DNA of 64,000 bases from Sphingomonas sp. Leaf242. Lineage in GTDB: Bacteria > Pseudomonadota > Alphaproteobacteria > Sphingomonadales > Sphingomonadaceae. The stretch lies in contig NZ_LMLW01000011.1 of NCBI RefSeq assembly GCF_001422045.1, positions 62,505-126,504 on the forward strand. The letters are read 5' to 3'. A model generated the notes under the pieces. The model worked only from the letters and a program-made list of their open reading frames with translations. It ran no database searches and was not told the DNA's origin. Of the stretch, positions 23,774-32,350 are shown one piece after another. A program made the translations under genes and the position numbers. Numbering within the stretch: the first letter of the stretch is position 1; every line of letters starts with the position of its first letter.

Positions 23774-24997
23774 TTACAGCGCGTCGAAATCGATAGGTCG
23801 TGTCCTATCAAGCGCTTGCGGCGCTTCGGGCATCGGATATTTCAATCCAGTCGCGCAGTTGAAAAGAACGACCTTGTCGTCCTCGTCGACCAGCCCGGTG
23901 TTCAGCGCCTGATGATACGCCGCCAACGTCGCGCCACCCTCGGGGCATAGCAGCAACCCGTCCTGCTTCGCCGCCGCATCGACCGCCTTCAGAATCGCCG
24001 GATCGCCGACCGCCAATGCCTGCCCGCCGCTCTCGCGAACCGCGCGGAGGATCAGGAAGTCGCCGACCGCCTTCGGCACGCGGATGCCGGCCGCGACGGT
24101 GCTGGCATCCTCCCAACGCTCGGCATGCTCCTCGCCCGCCTCGAACGCGCGGACGATCGGCGCGCAGCCGCTCGCCTGCACCGCGAACATCTTGGGGCGC
24201 TCCGAGCCGATCCAGCCGAGCGTCTCGAGTTCGTCGAACGCCTTCCACATCCCGATCAGCCCGGTGCCGCCACCGGTCGGATAGAAGATCGCATCCGGCA
24301 GTTTCCAGCCGAACTGCGCGGCGAGTTCGAGCCCCATCGTCTTCTTGCCCTCGATCCGATAGGGCTCCTTCAGCGTCGAAAAATCGAACCAGCGGCCCTC
24401 CGCGGCCCCCTTGCCGACGATCGCGCCGCAATCGTCGATCAGGCCGTTGACCCGCCAGACGCGCGCGCCCTGCATCGCGATCTCGCGAACGTTGATCTCG
24501 GGGGTGTCGTCGGGGCAGAATACGATCGTCTCGATTCCGCAGCGTGTTGCGTAAGCCGCAAGTGCCGCGCCAGCGTTGCCGTTGGTCGGCATCGCGATCT
24601 TCGTGACGCCAAGCTCCTTCGCCATCGCGACGGCCATGACGAGGCCTCGGGCCTTGAACGACCCGGTCGGAAGGCGACCTTCGTCCTTCACGAGCACGTT
24701 GGGGCCGCCGGACTTGGTCAGCGGCACAAGAGGCGTCTCGATCTCGCCAAGGCTGACGATGTTGGACGTGTGACGAACCGGAAGTAACTCGCGCCAGCGC
24801 CACAGATCGGTCGGTCGCGCCTCGATCGTGTCGCGCGAAACCGCGGACCGCACCGCGTCGAGGTCGTAGCGGACGAGCAACGGTCGCCCGGCGCGCGAGA
24901 GCCCATGAAGTTGGTCCGCCTCGTACCGCTCGCCGATGATCGAGCATTCGAGATGCGTGACGAAGGTCTGGCGATCGGTCGTGAGGTTCTGGTTCAT
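23774..24997 (-). CDS. Threonine-synthase-like PLP-dependent enzyme
   Basis: The 407-residue enzyme belongs to fold type II PLP proteins. The PLP lysine is in TGSFKARG (near residue 110), and the phosphate-binding loop is FYPTGGGTGLIG. It begins HLECSIIGERYEADQLHGL, which corresponds to the N-terminal C-x2-C-type module of the group usually annotated threonine synthase, except that only one Cys remains. Thus it is either a threonine synthase converting O-phosphohomoserine, or a related dehydratase/ammonia-lyase. The start ATG at 24997 takes its Shine-Dalgarno (GGGGAG) from repeat A3. It follows grpE. Confidence 0.8.
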   Translation of the reverse strand: MNQNLTTDRQTFVTHLECSIIGERYEADQLHGLSRAGRPLLVRYDLDAVRSAVSRDTIEARPTDLWRWRELLPVRHTSNIVSLGEIETPLVPLTKSGGPNVLVKDEGRLPTGSFKARGLVMAVAMAKELGVTKIAMPTNGNAGAALAAYATRCGIETIVFCPDDTPEINVREIAMQGARVWRVNGLIDDCGAIVGKGAAEGRWFDFSTLKEPYRIEGKKTMGLELAAQFGWKLPDAIFYPTGGGTGLIGMWKAFDELETLGWIGSERPKMFAVQASGCAPIVRAFEAGEEHAERWEDASTVAAGIRVPKAVGDFLILRAVRESGGQALAVGDPAILKAVDAAAKQDGLLLCPEGGATLAAYHQALNTGLVDEDDKVVLFNCATGLKYPMPEAPQALDRTRPIDFDAL

Positions 24998-25002
24998 CGC
25001 TG

Positions 25003-25112
25003 CTCTCCCCCCTCCCTGGAAGGGAGGGGTCGGGGGTGGGTCGGTCTGGGGCGGGCGCACTGATAGCCAACTGGCCGACCCACCCCCAGCCCCTCCCTGT
25101 CAGGGAGGGGAG
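25003..25112. repeat. Palindromic intergenic repeat, family A, copy 3
   Basis: CTCCCCCCTCCCTGGAAGGG then AGGGGTCGGGGGTGGGTCGG is inverted at CCGACCCACCCCCAGCCCCT then CCCTGTCAGGGAGGGG. It fills the gap between grpE (stop 25123) and the PLP enzyme (start 24997). Its end supplies GGGGAG 6-9 nt before that start codon. Confidence 0.93.
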
Positions 25113-25122
25113 CAAGACGGTG

Positions 25123-25662
25123 TCAGCCCGCCTTGGCGACGCCGACCATCGCCGGACGCAGCAGGCGGTCCTTGATCATGTAGCCCGCCTGCATTTCCTG
25201 GACGATCGTCCCGGCAGGCTGGTCGCTCGGGATTTCGAGCATCGCCTGGTGCTTGTTAGGATCGAGCATCTGGCCCTCCGCGGCAATCTTGGTGATGCCG
25301 TGGCGCTGGAACACGCTCTCCAGCTCGCGACCCGTCGCTTCGAGCCCGGTTACGAGGCCCTTCATCTTGTCATCAGCGCGGAGGTCGGCCGGGATTGCCG
25401 ACAGGCCCCGCGAGAGGTTGTCGGCGACCGACAACACGTCGCGCGCGAATGCGGTGGCGGCATAGGCGCGCGCGTCCTGCGCTTCCTTCTCGGCGCGGCG
25501 GCGGACGTTCTGGATCTCGGCCTGCGCGTAGAGGACGTTCTGCTTGGCCTCGGCGAGCTGGTTCTCGAGCTCGGCGACGCGGTCGTTCGACGCCACTTCG
25601 GGCGCGGCCTCGGCGGTCTCTTCGCGCAGGTCTGCAGGCGTGTTCTGGTCGATGTCGGACAT
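25123..25662 (-). CDS. grpE: Nucleotide exchange factor GrpE
   Basis: GrpE releases ADP from DnaK. The 179-residue protein has a long N-terminal coiled coil (RVAELENQLAEAKQNVLYAQ, then AEIQNVRRRAEKE) and the C-terminal beta domain ending with GYMIKDRLLRPAMVGVAKAG, the family signature. It starts 25 nt after hrcA, forming the hrcA-grpE operon common in alphaproteobacteria. Confidence 0.97.
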   Translation of the reverse strand: MSDIDQNTPADLREETAEAAPEVASNDRVAELENQLAEAKQNVLYAQAEIQNVRRRAEKEAQDARAYAATAFARDVLSVADNLSRGLSAIPADLRADDKMKGLVTGLEATGRELESVFQRHGITKIAAEGQMLDPNKHQAMLEIPSDQPAGTIVQEMQAGYMIKDRLLRPAMVGVAKAG

Positions 25663-25687
25663 GGTTTTCCCTATAATTTGGGCCGGC

Positions 25688-26731
25688 TCAACCCATCAAC
25701 CGGGCGAGCGTTGCAGCCGTGAAATCCACCATGGGCACGACGCGCGCATAGTTCAACCGCGTCGGCCCGATCACTCCGACCACGCCGACCACCCGGCCGT
25801 CCAATCCACGGAACGGTCGAGCTATCACCGAAGACCCTGACAACGCGAACAATTTGGTCTCCGCGCCGATGAAAATCCGGGTCGAATCGCCGGCTCGCGC
25901 GCTGTCCAGAAGCGATGCGACTTCCTGCTTTCCCTCGAGATCGTCGAGCAGGTCGCGGACGCGGTCGAGATCGGCGGCGGCGGCGGCATCGATCAGCCGC
26001 CCCTGCCCGCGCACGATCAGCACCGGGCGGCGATCCGCATCCTCGCTCCACACCGCGATGCCGCGCTCGACCAGCGTCCGCGCCGCGCCATCGAGCGCCG
26101 CCTGACCGTCCGCCAGTTCGCGTTCGATACGGGTCCGCGCGTCCGCTAGCGTCAGGCCGCCGAGCGTCGCCGACATGTAGTTGCCCGCCTCGACCAGCGC
26201 GGACGGCGACATGCCCTTAGGCAGTGCGATCACGCGATTCTCGACCGAGCCGTCCTCGCTGACCAGCACCGCCAGCGCCTGTTCGGGCGACAACGCGACG
26301 AACGCGATCTGGCGCAGTTTCAGTTCGCGCTTGGGCACCATCACCAGCCCGGCGCAGGCCGACAGCCCAGAGAGCGCGAGCGTGGTCGCGGCAAGCGCCT
26401 CCTCGACCGGGCCACCGACGCCGGCACGCGCCTCGATCGTCTGGCGCTCCTCGAACGACGGTTCCATCGCCTGCATCATGCCGTCGACGAACAGCCGCAA
26501 GCCCCGGTCGGTCGGCATGCGGCCGGCGCTGGTATGCGGGCTGGCGAGCAGGCCGAGACCTTCGAGTTCGCCCATCACGCCGCGAATCGACGCGGGTGAG
26601 AGGCTGAGACCGGTCAGCTGCGCGATCGTCTTCGACCCGACCGGCGTGCCGCTTGCGAGGTAGCTGTCGACGACGGCGCGAAAAATGTCGCGCGCGCGAT
26701 CGGTCAGTTCGGTGACGGGGGGCGTGGCCAT
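25688..26731 (-). CDS. hrcA: Heat-inducible transcription repressor HrcA
   Basis: HrcA is a dimeric repressor of groESL and other CIRCE-controlled heat-shock genes. The 347-residue product has an N-terminal winged helix (IFRAVVDSYLASGTPVGSKT, then SPASIRGVMGELEGLGLL), followed by the GAF-like dimerisation region and the C-terminal GPTRLNYARVVPMVDF signature. It is in operon with grpE. No CIRCE element is seen in this window, so its targets (for example groESL) should lie elsewhere. Confidence 0.97.
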   Translation of the reverse strand: MATPPVTELTDRARDIFRAVVDSYLASGTPVGSKTIAQLTGLSLSPASIRGVMGELEGLGLLASPHTSAGRMPTDRGLRLFVDGMMQAMEPSFEERQTIEARAGVGGPVEEALAATTLALSGLSACAGLVMVPKRELKLRQIAFVALSPEQALAVLVSEDGSVENRVIALPKGMSPSALVEAGNYMSATLGGLTLADARTRIERELADGQAALDGAARTLVERGIAVWSEDADRRPVLIVRGQGRLIDAAAAADLDRVRDLLDDLEGKQEVASLLDSARAGDSTRIFIGAETKLFALSGSSVIARPFRGLDGRVVGVVGVIGPTRLNYARVVPMVDFTAATLARLMG

Positions 26732-26785
26732 CGCTTTGATCTAGGGCGGATCGACGGGCGTACAAAGAGGAATGCACCTCCTCAC

Positions 26786-26910
26786 CCGTCATCCTGACGA
26801 AAGTCAGGATCCAGAGTAACCGAGTGCTGTCCTTCGTGACTCTGGATCCTGACTTTCGCCAGGATGACGGTGGGCTCGTCAGGATGACGGGCTCTTTCGT
26901 CAGGATGAGG
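26786..26910. repeat. Palindromic intergenic repeat, family C, copy 2 (extended)
   Basis: CGTCATCCTGACGAAAGTCA then GGATCCAGAG and its inverse are followed by two further right-hand half arms (CTCGTCAGGATGACGGG and CTTTCGTCAGGATGAGG). This is the only copy with four arms. It lies in the divergent gap between hrcA (start 26731) and rph (start 26987), where it must sit beside both promoters. Confidence 0.88.
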
Positions 26911-26986
26911 GCGGTGGTTGGGCTGGCGAGCGACCAAACGAAAGGCTAGGCAGCGGGCAACCACTCACTCCCGTTAGGATAAGACT

Positions 26987-27703
26987 ATGCGCCCATCCGG
27001 CCGCGCCCCAGACCAGATGCGTGCGATCACGATCGAGCCGCGCTTCACCAAGCATGCCGAGGGCTCCGTCCTGATCGGCTTCGGCGACACCAAGGTGCTC
27101 GTCACCGCCAGCGTCGAGGAGAAAGTGCCGCCGTTCATGCGCGGCAAGGGCGAAGGCTGGGTGACCGCCGAATACGGCATGCTCCCGCGCGCAACCAACA
27201 CGCGCAACAACCGCGAAGCCGCCAAGGGCAAGCAGTCGGGCCGCACGCAGGAAATCCAGCGGCTGATCGGCCGTTCGCTCCGCGCAGTCGTCGACCTCAA
27301 GCTGCTCGGTGAGCGCCAGATCGTGATCGACTGCGACGTGATCCAGGCGGATGGCGGCACGCGCACCGCGTCGATCTCGGGCGGCTGGGTCGCACTGCGG
27401 CTCGCCATCGATGGCCTGCTGGCGAGCGGCAAGCTGACCGCCGACCCGCTGACGCAGAAGGTCGCGGCGATCAGCTGCGGCATCTACCAGGGCAATCCGG
27501 TGCTCGACCTCGACTATATCGAGGATTCGGGCGCGGATGCGGACGCGAACTTCGTGCTGCTGGAGAACGGCAACATCGCCGAGGCACAGGCGACCGCCGA
27601 GGGCGCTACGTATGATGAGGAGGCGCTGCTTCGCCTGCTCCGTCTCGCGCGGATCGGCTGCACCGACATCTTCGCCGCCCAAGCGAAAGCCGTCGCCAAG
27701 TGA
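26987..27703 (+). CDS. rph: Ribonuclease PH
   Basis: RNase PH trims the 3' ends of tRNA precursors by phosphorolysis. The 238-residue protein starts [20 protein letters not shown], has [20 protein letters not shown], the conserved [18 protein letters not shown], and the phosphate-binding and RNA-binding arginines ([17 protein letters not shown]). Its length is normal. Its stop overlaps the GTG start of rdgB. Confidence 0.97.
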   Translation: MRPSGRAPDQMRAITIEPRFTKHAEGSVLIGFGDTKVLVTASVEEKVPPFMRGKGEGWVTAEYGMLPRATNTRNNREAAKGKQSGRTQEIQRLIGRSLRAVVDLKLLGERQIVIDCDVIQADGGTRTASISGGWVALRLAIDGLLASGKLTADPLTQKVAAISCGIYQGNPVLDLDYIEDSGADADANFVLLENGNIAEAQATAEGATYDEEALLRLLRLARIGCTDIFAAQAKAVAK

Positions 27704-28335
27704 GCGGCGAGGGCAAGGAACCGCAGGCGATCCGCAAGCTCCAGCCGGGCAAGCTGGTCATCGCCAGCCACAACAAGGGCAAGGTCCGCGAGATCGCCGC
27801 GTTGCTCGAAGGGCGCGGGCTGGAAGTCGTCTCCGCCGCCGAGCTCGATCTGCCGGAGCCCGTCGAGACGGGCACGACCTTCTTCGCGAACGCCGAGCTG
27901 AAGGCGCGCTCGGCCGCCGACCTATCGGGCTATCCCGCGCTGGCGGACGATAGCGGGCTGTGCGTCGATGCGCTGGGTGGTGACCCGGGCGTCTATACGG
28001 CGGATTGGGCGGAAACCCCCAACGGTCGCGACTGGAATATGGCGATGCAGAAGGTCGAGGACGCGATCGTCGCCAAGGGTCCGAATGCGACGCGCGGTGC
28101 GCATTTCGTCAGCGTGCTCGCGTTGGCATGGCCGGACGGTCATGTCGAATGGTTCGAAGGCCGCGCCGAGGGTACGCTGATATGGCCACCGCGCGGCAAT
28201 GTCGGGTTCGGCTACGACCCAGTGTTCGTGCCGCTCGGCTACGACCAGACCTATGCCGAATTGCCACACGAGACGAAGAACGCGATCAGCCACCGAAACG
28301 AGGCGTTCAAGCTGCTGGAAGCTGCGGTGTTCTAG
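27700..28335 (+). CDS. rdgB: dITP/XTP pyrophosphatase RdgB/HAM1
   Basis: This enzyme hydrolyses deaminated purine nucleoside triphosphates (dITP, XTP) to keep them out of nucleic acids. The 211-residue product shows [40 protein letters not shown] and [16 protein letters not shown], all HAM1 family motifs. It starts with GTG in a GTGA overlap with rph and is likely translated by coupling. The rph-rdgB pairing and nearby hemW are a conserved bacterial neighbourhood. Confidence 0.96.
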   Translation: MSGEGKEPQAIRKLQPGKLVIASHNKGKVREIAALLEGRGLEVVSAAELDLPEPVETGTTFFANAELKARSAADLSGYPALADDSGLCVDALGGDPGVYTADWAETPNGRDWNMAMQKVEDAIVAKGPNATRGAHFVSVLALAWPDGHVEWFEGRAEGTLIWPPRGNVGFGYDPVFVPLGYDQTYAELPHETKNAISHRNEAFKLLEAAVF

Positions 28336-28370
28336 GCGACCCGGCGGGGGAAGGCCTCCGCCGCGCTTCT

Positions 28371-28452
28371 CGTCATCCTGACGAAAGTCAGGACCCAGAG
28401 CCATTAAGGGCACCGCCCGTTACTCTGGATCCTGACTTTCGTCAGGATGACG
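28371..28452. repeat. Palindromic intergenic repeat, family C, copy 3
   Basis: CGTCATCCTGACGAAAGTCA then GGACCCAGAG is inverted at CTCTGGATCCTGACTTTCGT then CAGGATGACG. It lies between the convergent genes rdgB and the EAL protein, where it may serve as a bidirectional terminator. Confidence 0.9.
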
Positions 28453-28465
28453 GTGGAGATGTGGT

Positions 28466-29263
28466 TCAGACTGCTAACGCATGCTTCTCGGGCCACATCA
28501 CCGTAGGCAGCGCCTCGAACGCGGGTTTCGCCAGCAGATACCCCTGGATGTACCGCACACCGAGACCTCGCAGGGCCTCGAACTCGCCAAGCGTCTCGAC
28601 TCCCTCGGCGATCACCGTAATCCCCAGCGACGTGCACATCCGCAGCATCCCCTCGACGATCATCCGCCGCGGCAGGCTCGTGTCGATGTCGCGGATCAGC
28701 TCCATGTCGAGCTTGATGATGCCCGGCTGGAACCGCGCGAGCAGGTTAAGCCCGGCATGCCCCGCACCGAAATCGTCGAGCGCCGTCCCGAAGCCCATCT
28801 TCTGATACGTCGCGATGATGTTCGCGACATGCACGGGATCGAGCATCTCCTCGTTCTCGGTGAACTCGAAGATCAGGCGATCGGTCGGCAACCCAACCGC
28901 GCTCGCAGTCTTCAGCGTCAACTGGATGCACGCCGCCGGCGAATAGACCGCGTTCGGGAGGAAGTTGATCGATAGCCGCGCGGGCGTATCGAGCAGCCCG
29001 GCCTTCACCGACGCCACGATCGCACGCACCCGGCATTGCTGGTCGAACGCGTAGAGGTTCTCCGCATCCACCTGGCAGAGCACGCTCGCCGCCGACTGCC
29101 CCTCGGGCCCGCGCACCAGCGCCTCATAGGCGAAGACGGTCTCGGTCTCGATATCGACGATCGGCTGGAACGCCATCGAGAAGCCGAAGGTCAGGCCAGC
29201 GCCGTCGCGGCAACCGGCACAACCACCGGGACGCGGCACATCAAAATGAGATGGTGAGGTCAT
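28466..29263 (-). CDS. EAL domain c-di-GMP phosphodiesterase
   Basis: The 265-residue product is one EAL domain after a short N-terminus holding a GCAGC cysteine pair. The catalytic residues appear intact: YEALVRG (the EAL Glu), LSINFLP, the EFTENE glutamates, DDFGAGHAG, the lysine in IIKLDMELI, and AEGVETLGEFE. It should hydrolyse c-di-GMP to pGpG. There is no membrane or sensory domain, so input may come through partners or the cysteine pair. It is monocistronic. A GGDEF enzyme lies 8 kb away. Confidence 0.92.
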   Translation of the reverse strand: MTSPSHFDVPRPGGCAGCRDGAGLTFGFSMAFQPIVDIETETVFAYEALVRGPEGQSAASVLCQVDAENLYAFDQQCRVRAIVASVKAGLLDTPARLSINFLPNAVYSPAACIQLTLKTASAVGLPTDRLIFEFTENEEMLDPVHVANIIATYQKMGFGTALDDFGAGHAGLNLLARFQPGIIKLDMELIRDIDTSLPRRMIVEGMLRMCTSLGITVIAEGVETLGEFEALRGLGVRYIQGYLLAKPAFEALPTVMWPEKHALAV

Positions 29264-29330
29264 TAAGGCAGGTTAACCTCGGTCCACTTAAGAAAGTGCG
29301 ACCGCCGCCGCGGTCATCGCTTGCTCCAGA

Positions 29331-29888
29331 TCAATACGCACGCTCGCCGACGACATTTCCCGGCGGTGAATAGCGGCAGACGAGATAGTCGTCGGTCGTG
29401 TTGCTCGCCATCGCGCAGCCGACCTGCGTGGAGCCGCGCCAGACGATCTGCGTATAGTGCGCGACGTCCTCGAAATTGCCGGTGCGGCTGAAACCGGGGG
29501 TCGGCATGTTGATGAAATCGCGTTTCTCGGCGACCCAGTGGCCCATCATCTCGGAATACGCATACGCATAGCGTGTGCCGGTCCACAAATTCTCGCCTTC
29601 GCGAGTCATGCCCTGCGGCTGCGGTGCGTGCGCGAACTTGCGGGTCCGCGCCATCTGCTCGGCATAGGCGCGCGCGGTGGTCGCCAGCGTATCGCTCCAC
29701 GTCAGCGGCGCCACGCCGACCGCGGCACGCGCGGCGTTGTGACCATCGATCATCGCAGTCTTGAGCAGCGCCGCCCCGCGGGGGGCCGGCGTCATCGTAT
29801 CACGGCGCTCGACGACGCGTTCCGGCCCTTGTGCGCACCCCGCGATCGCGAGCATCGCGGCAAGCGCCCAACCCAACCGTGCCGTCAT
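29331..29888 (-). CDS. CAP-domain (SCP/PR-1 family) lipoprotein
   Basis: The 185-residue product starts with a lipoprotein signal (LGWALAAMLAIAGCAQ) and then a CAP domain: IDGHNAARAAVGVAPLTWSD, EGENLWTG, and the conserved HYTQIVWRGSTQVGCA and YLVCRYSPPGNVVG, including the two cysteines and the tandem His/Glu cavity residues. CAP proteins are secreted and bind sterols or lipids or act as proteases. The bacterial role is unclear. It is divergent from hemW. Confidence 0.9.
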   Translation of the reverse strand: MTARLGWALAAMLAIAGCAQGPERVVERRDTMTPAPRGAALLKTAMIDGHNAARAAVGVAPLTWSDTLATTARAYAEQMARTRKFAHAPQPQGMTREGENLWTGTRYAYAYSEMMGHWVAEKRDFINMPTPGFSRTGNFEDVAHYTQIVWRGSTQVGCAMASNTTDDYLVCRYSPPGNVVGERAY

Positions 29889-29931
29889 TGCGCTTCCTTC
29901 GGCCGCCCCTTGCGACCATATGCGCCAGATA

Positions 29932-31104
29932 ATGCCCGTCTTCGAAACACCAAGCCCCGACGCTCCTCCAGCGGGCGATCTCGCGCTCTACGTCCATTGG
30001 CCGTTCTGCGTATCGAAATGCCCGTATTGCGACTTCAACAGCCATGTTCGCGACGACGTCGATCAGGCTGCGTGGCGCGCCGCACTCCTGACCGACTTGG
30101 CGCACGAGGCGAGCGTGTTGCCGGGGCGGAAATTGCAGTCGATCTTCTTCGGCGGCGGCACCCCTTCGCTGATGCCCCCCGCGACCGTCGCCGCGGTACT
30201 CGATGCGGCGGAAAAGGCTTGGGGGTTCGCGGAAGGAATCGAGATCACGCTGGAGGCGAACCCGTCCTCGGTCGAAGCCGCGCGGTTTGCCGACCTGGCG
30301 CGCGCCGGGGTGAACCGGGTGTCGCTGGGGCTGCAATCGCTCGACGATCAGGCGTTGAAGTTCCTCGGTCGCGCGCATGACGTGAACGAGGGACAGGCTG
30401 CGCTCGCGACCGCGCAGAGCGTGTTTCCCCGCGTCAGTTTCGACCTGATCTATGCGCTGCCGGGCCAGCGGCTCGACGACTGGCGCGCCGAACTCGCGCG
30501 CGCGCTCAGTCTCGGGACCGAGCATCTGTCGCTGTACCAGTTGACGATCGAAGCGGGGACACGGTTTGCGACCGAAGCGCTCGCGGGCCGGATCGTGATC
30601 CCGGACGGCGACTCGGCGGCCGACCTGTTCGAGGCGACGCGCGCGGATACCGCCGCTGCGGGGCTGCCCGCGTACGAGACGTCGAACCATGCGCGGCCGG
30701 GATCGGAGAGCCGCCACAATCTCGCTTACTGGCGCTATCAGGATTACGCGGGCATCGGTCCCGGCGCGCATGGCCGCCGCGGTGGGCTGGCGACGGTACG
30801 CCGGAAAAAGCCGGAGAACTGGCTGGCAGCGATCGACCGCAACGGCCACGGCATGGAAGTCGAGGACCCGCTGACGCCGTCGACCCGCGCGACCGAGGCT
30901 TTGCTGATGGGGTTGCGGTTGGCCGAAGGGGTCGACTTAGACCGGATTACCGCGCTGAACGCCGGCGTCGTGCCGGTGGATCTGGCTGCGGTGGCTCGGC
31001 TTGAGGAGTTGGGGCTGATCGCACACACGCCGGGCCGATTGCGCGTTACCGAAGCCGGCGCCCTACTCCTCGATGCGATCCTGCCTGAGATCGTTACCGC
31101 CTGA
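29932..31104 (+). CDS. hemW: Radical SAM heme chaperone HemW
   Basis: HemW is a radical SAM family protein that binds heme and inserts it into respiratory enzymes. The 390-residue product has the iron-sulfur CxxxCxxC motif as CVSKCPYCDFN, then FFGGGTPSLM, GVNRVSLGLQSLDDQALKFL and the family's C-terminal HemN-like domain. The ATG at 29932 is used. An in-frame ATG at 29920 adds four residues, and neither has a strong Shine-Dalgarno. Earlier confusion with oxygen-independent coproporphyrinogen oxidase (HemN) is avoided because the cysteines keep the HemW form. Confidence 0.94.
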   Translation: MPVFETPSPDAPPAGDLALYVHWPFCVSKCPYCDFNSHVRDDVDQAAWRAALLTDLAHEASVLPGRKLQSIFFGGGTPSLMPPATVAAVLDAAEKAWGFAEGIEITLEANPSSVEAARFADLARAGVNRVSLGLQSLDDQALKFLGRAHDVNEGQAALATAQSVFPRVSFDLIYALPGQRLDDWRAELARALSLGTEHLSLYQLTIEAGTRFATEALAGRIVIPDGDSAADLFEATRADTAAAGLPAYETSNHARPGSESRHNLAYWRYQDYAGIGPGAHGRRGGLATVRRKKPENWLAAIDRNGHGMEVEDPLTPSTRATEALLMGLRLAEGVDLDRITALNAGVVPVDLAAVARLEELGLIAHTPGRLRVTEAGALLLDAILPEIVTA

Positions 31105-31105
31105 T

Positions 31106-31133
31106 TTGTTCACCCGCGAAGGCGGGTGAACAA
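31106..31133. terminator. Perfect 12-bp hairpin between convergent genes
   Basis: TTGTTCACCCGC and its exact inverse GCGGGTGAACAA enclose GAAG. The 28-nt hairpin fits the gap between the stops of hemW (31104) and the lpoA-like gene (31136) almost exactly. It resembles the family E arm core (CCCGCGAAGGCGGG). There is no U tract. It is a likely bidirectional terminator. Confidence 0.65.
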
Positions 31134-31135
31134 GC

Positions 31136-32350
31136 TTACTTCCCGAACCCGGCCGGCGCAGGCGAGACCACGGTAGTCGTGCCCCCACGGATTTCCTTCA
31201 CCTCCAGCGCGCGCTCGGCGACGTTGTCCTTGCCGAAGCGGAAGGCGCCATCGATGCCGGCGAAGCCGTCGCCGTCGCGCAGGCGTTTCACCGGGAACGG
31301 CGTGCCGGGCTTCCAATCGCGCGCGATGCGGACCGTCAGCAGGACCGAATCATAGCCGAGGCTCGACAGGCGGTACGGCCCTGCGCCGAACCGCGCGCGG
31401 TATTTGGCGGCGTATTGGCGGTACAGCGTGTCCGAGACGCTGGCGTACCATGCGCCCGACAGCGCTGGCTTGGCGGCGATCCCAGCGTCGGAGTTCCAGA
31501 GTTCGGTGCCGAGGATGCGCGTCGTCGCGCCGCTGCCGCGCTTGACCATCGCCGCCGCCGAGGCTGCGGTGGCGCCACCGTCGGCGATCAGGACCGCGTC
31601 ATAGGGCGCTTTCGCCGCGAGCCGCGTGACGGCGCCGGAAATGCCACCGGGGCCCCGGGCGTAGGTCTGGAGCGAAACGACCTGACCGCCCGCACCTTCG
31701 ACCGCGCGGAGGAACGCGGTGGATGCACGCTCGCCGTACAGGCCGTTGGGGACGAGCCCGGCGAAGTTGCTCACGCCGCGCTCCTTCGCGAAATCGACGA
31801 CGCGCGCGATCGACTGAGTCGGGACATAGCCCATCAGATACGCGCCGTCGCCCGCCACGCCGAGATCGTTGGAGAAGCTCAGCACCGGAATGTTCGCAGC
31901 GCGCGCGATCGGCGCGACCGCGCGGACGTCGTCGGCGAGCAGCGGCCCGAGGATCAGCTGCGCGCCCTCGGCGATCGCACGCTGCGCGGCAGCCGCGGCA
32001 CCGGTCGCGGTGTCGTAGTTGGTGATGCGAACGCGCTGGTTCTGCGTATCCAGCAGGGCCAGCATCGTCGCGTTGGCGATCGAGGTGCCGACACCCGCGT
32101 TGCTGCCCGACAGCGGCACGAGCAGCGCGACGCGATTACGCTCGGCATCGCGCGGAATACCGGTCTCGACGCCGATGTTGGGGCGATCGGCGGGACGCGT
32201 GGTCGGGCGCTGCTGCGACGGCTCGACCGGACCACGCGGCACGATCGTCTGGCACGCACCGAGCAGGCACGCTGCGGCAAGAGTCGCCCATCGCCCGATG
32301 GTACGTGTCGATTGCCCTATCGTCGTCGCGTCTGCCATGACCGTCCCCAT
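31136..32350 (-). CDS. Penicillin-binding protein activator, LpoA-like lipoprotein
   Basis: The 404-residue product has a lipoprotein signal (WATLAAACLLGACQ) and a type-1 periplasmic-binding fold (RVALLVPLSGSNAGVGTSIA, then AIAEGAQLILGPLLADDVRA) like the C-terminal half of E. coli LpoA, which activates PBP1A from the outer membrane. It lacks LpoA's large TPR N-domain, so it is a short form. The start is ATG at 32350 or 32338 and overlaps the divergent rsmI 5' end. E. coli has the same rsmI-lpoA-yraN neighbourhood, which supports the call. Confidence 0.85.
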   Translation of the reverse strand: MGTVMADATTIGQSTRTIGRWATLAAACLLGACQTIVPRGPVEPSQQRPTTRPADRPNIGVETGIPRDAERNRVALLVPLSGSNAGVGTSIANATMLALLDTQNQRVRITNYDTATGAAAAAQRAIAEGAQLILGPLLADDVRAVAPIARAANIPVLSFSNDLGVAGDGAYLMGYVPTQSIARVVDFAKERGVSNFAGLVPNGLYGERASTAFLRAVEGAGGQVVSLQTYARGPGGISGAVTRLAAKAPYDAVLIADGGATAASAAAMVKRGSGATTRILGTELWNSDAGIAAKPALSGAWYASVSDTLYRQYAAKYRARFGAGPYRLSSLGYDSVLLTVRIARDWKPGTPFPVKRLRDGDGFAGIDGAFRFGKDNVAERALEVKEIRGGTTTVVSPAPAGFGK

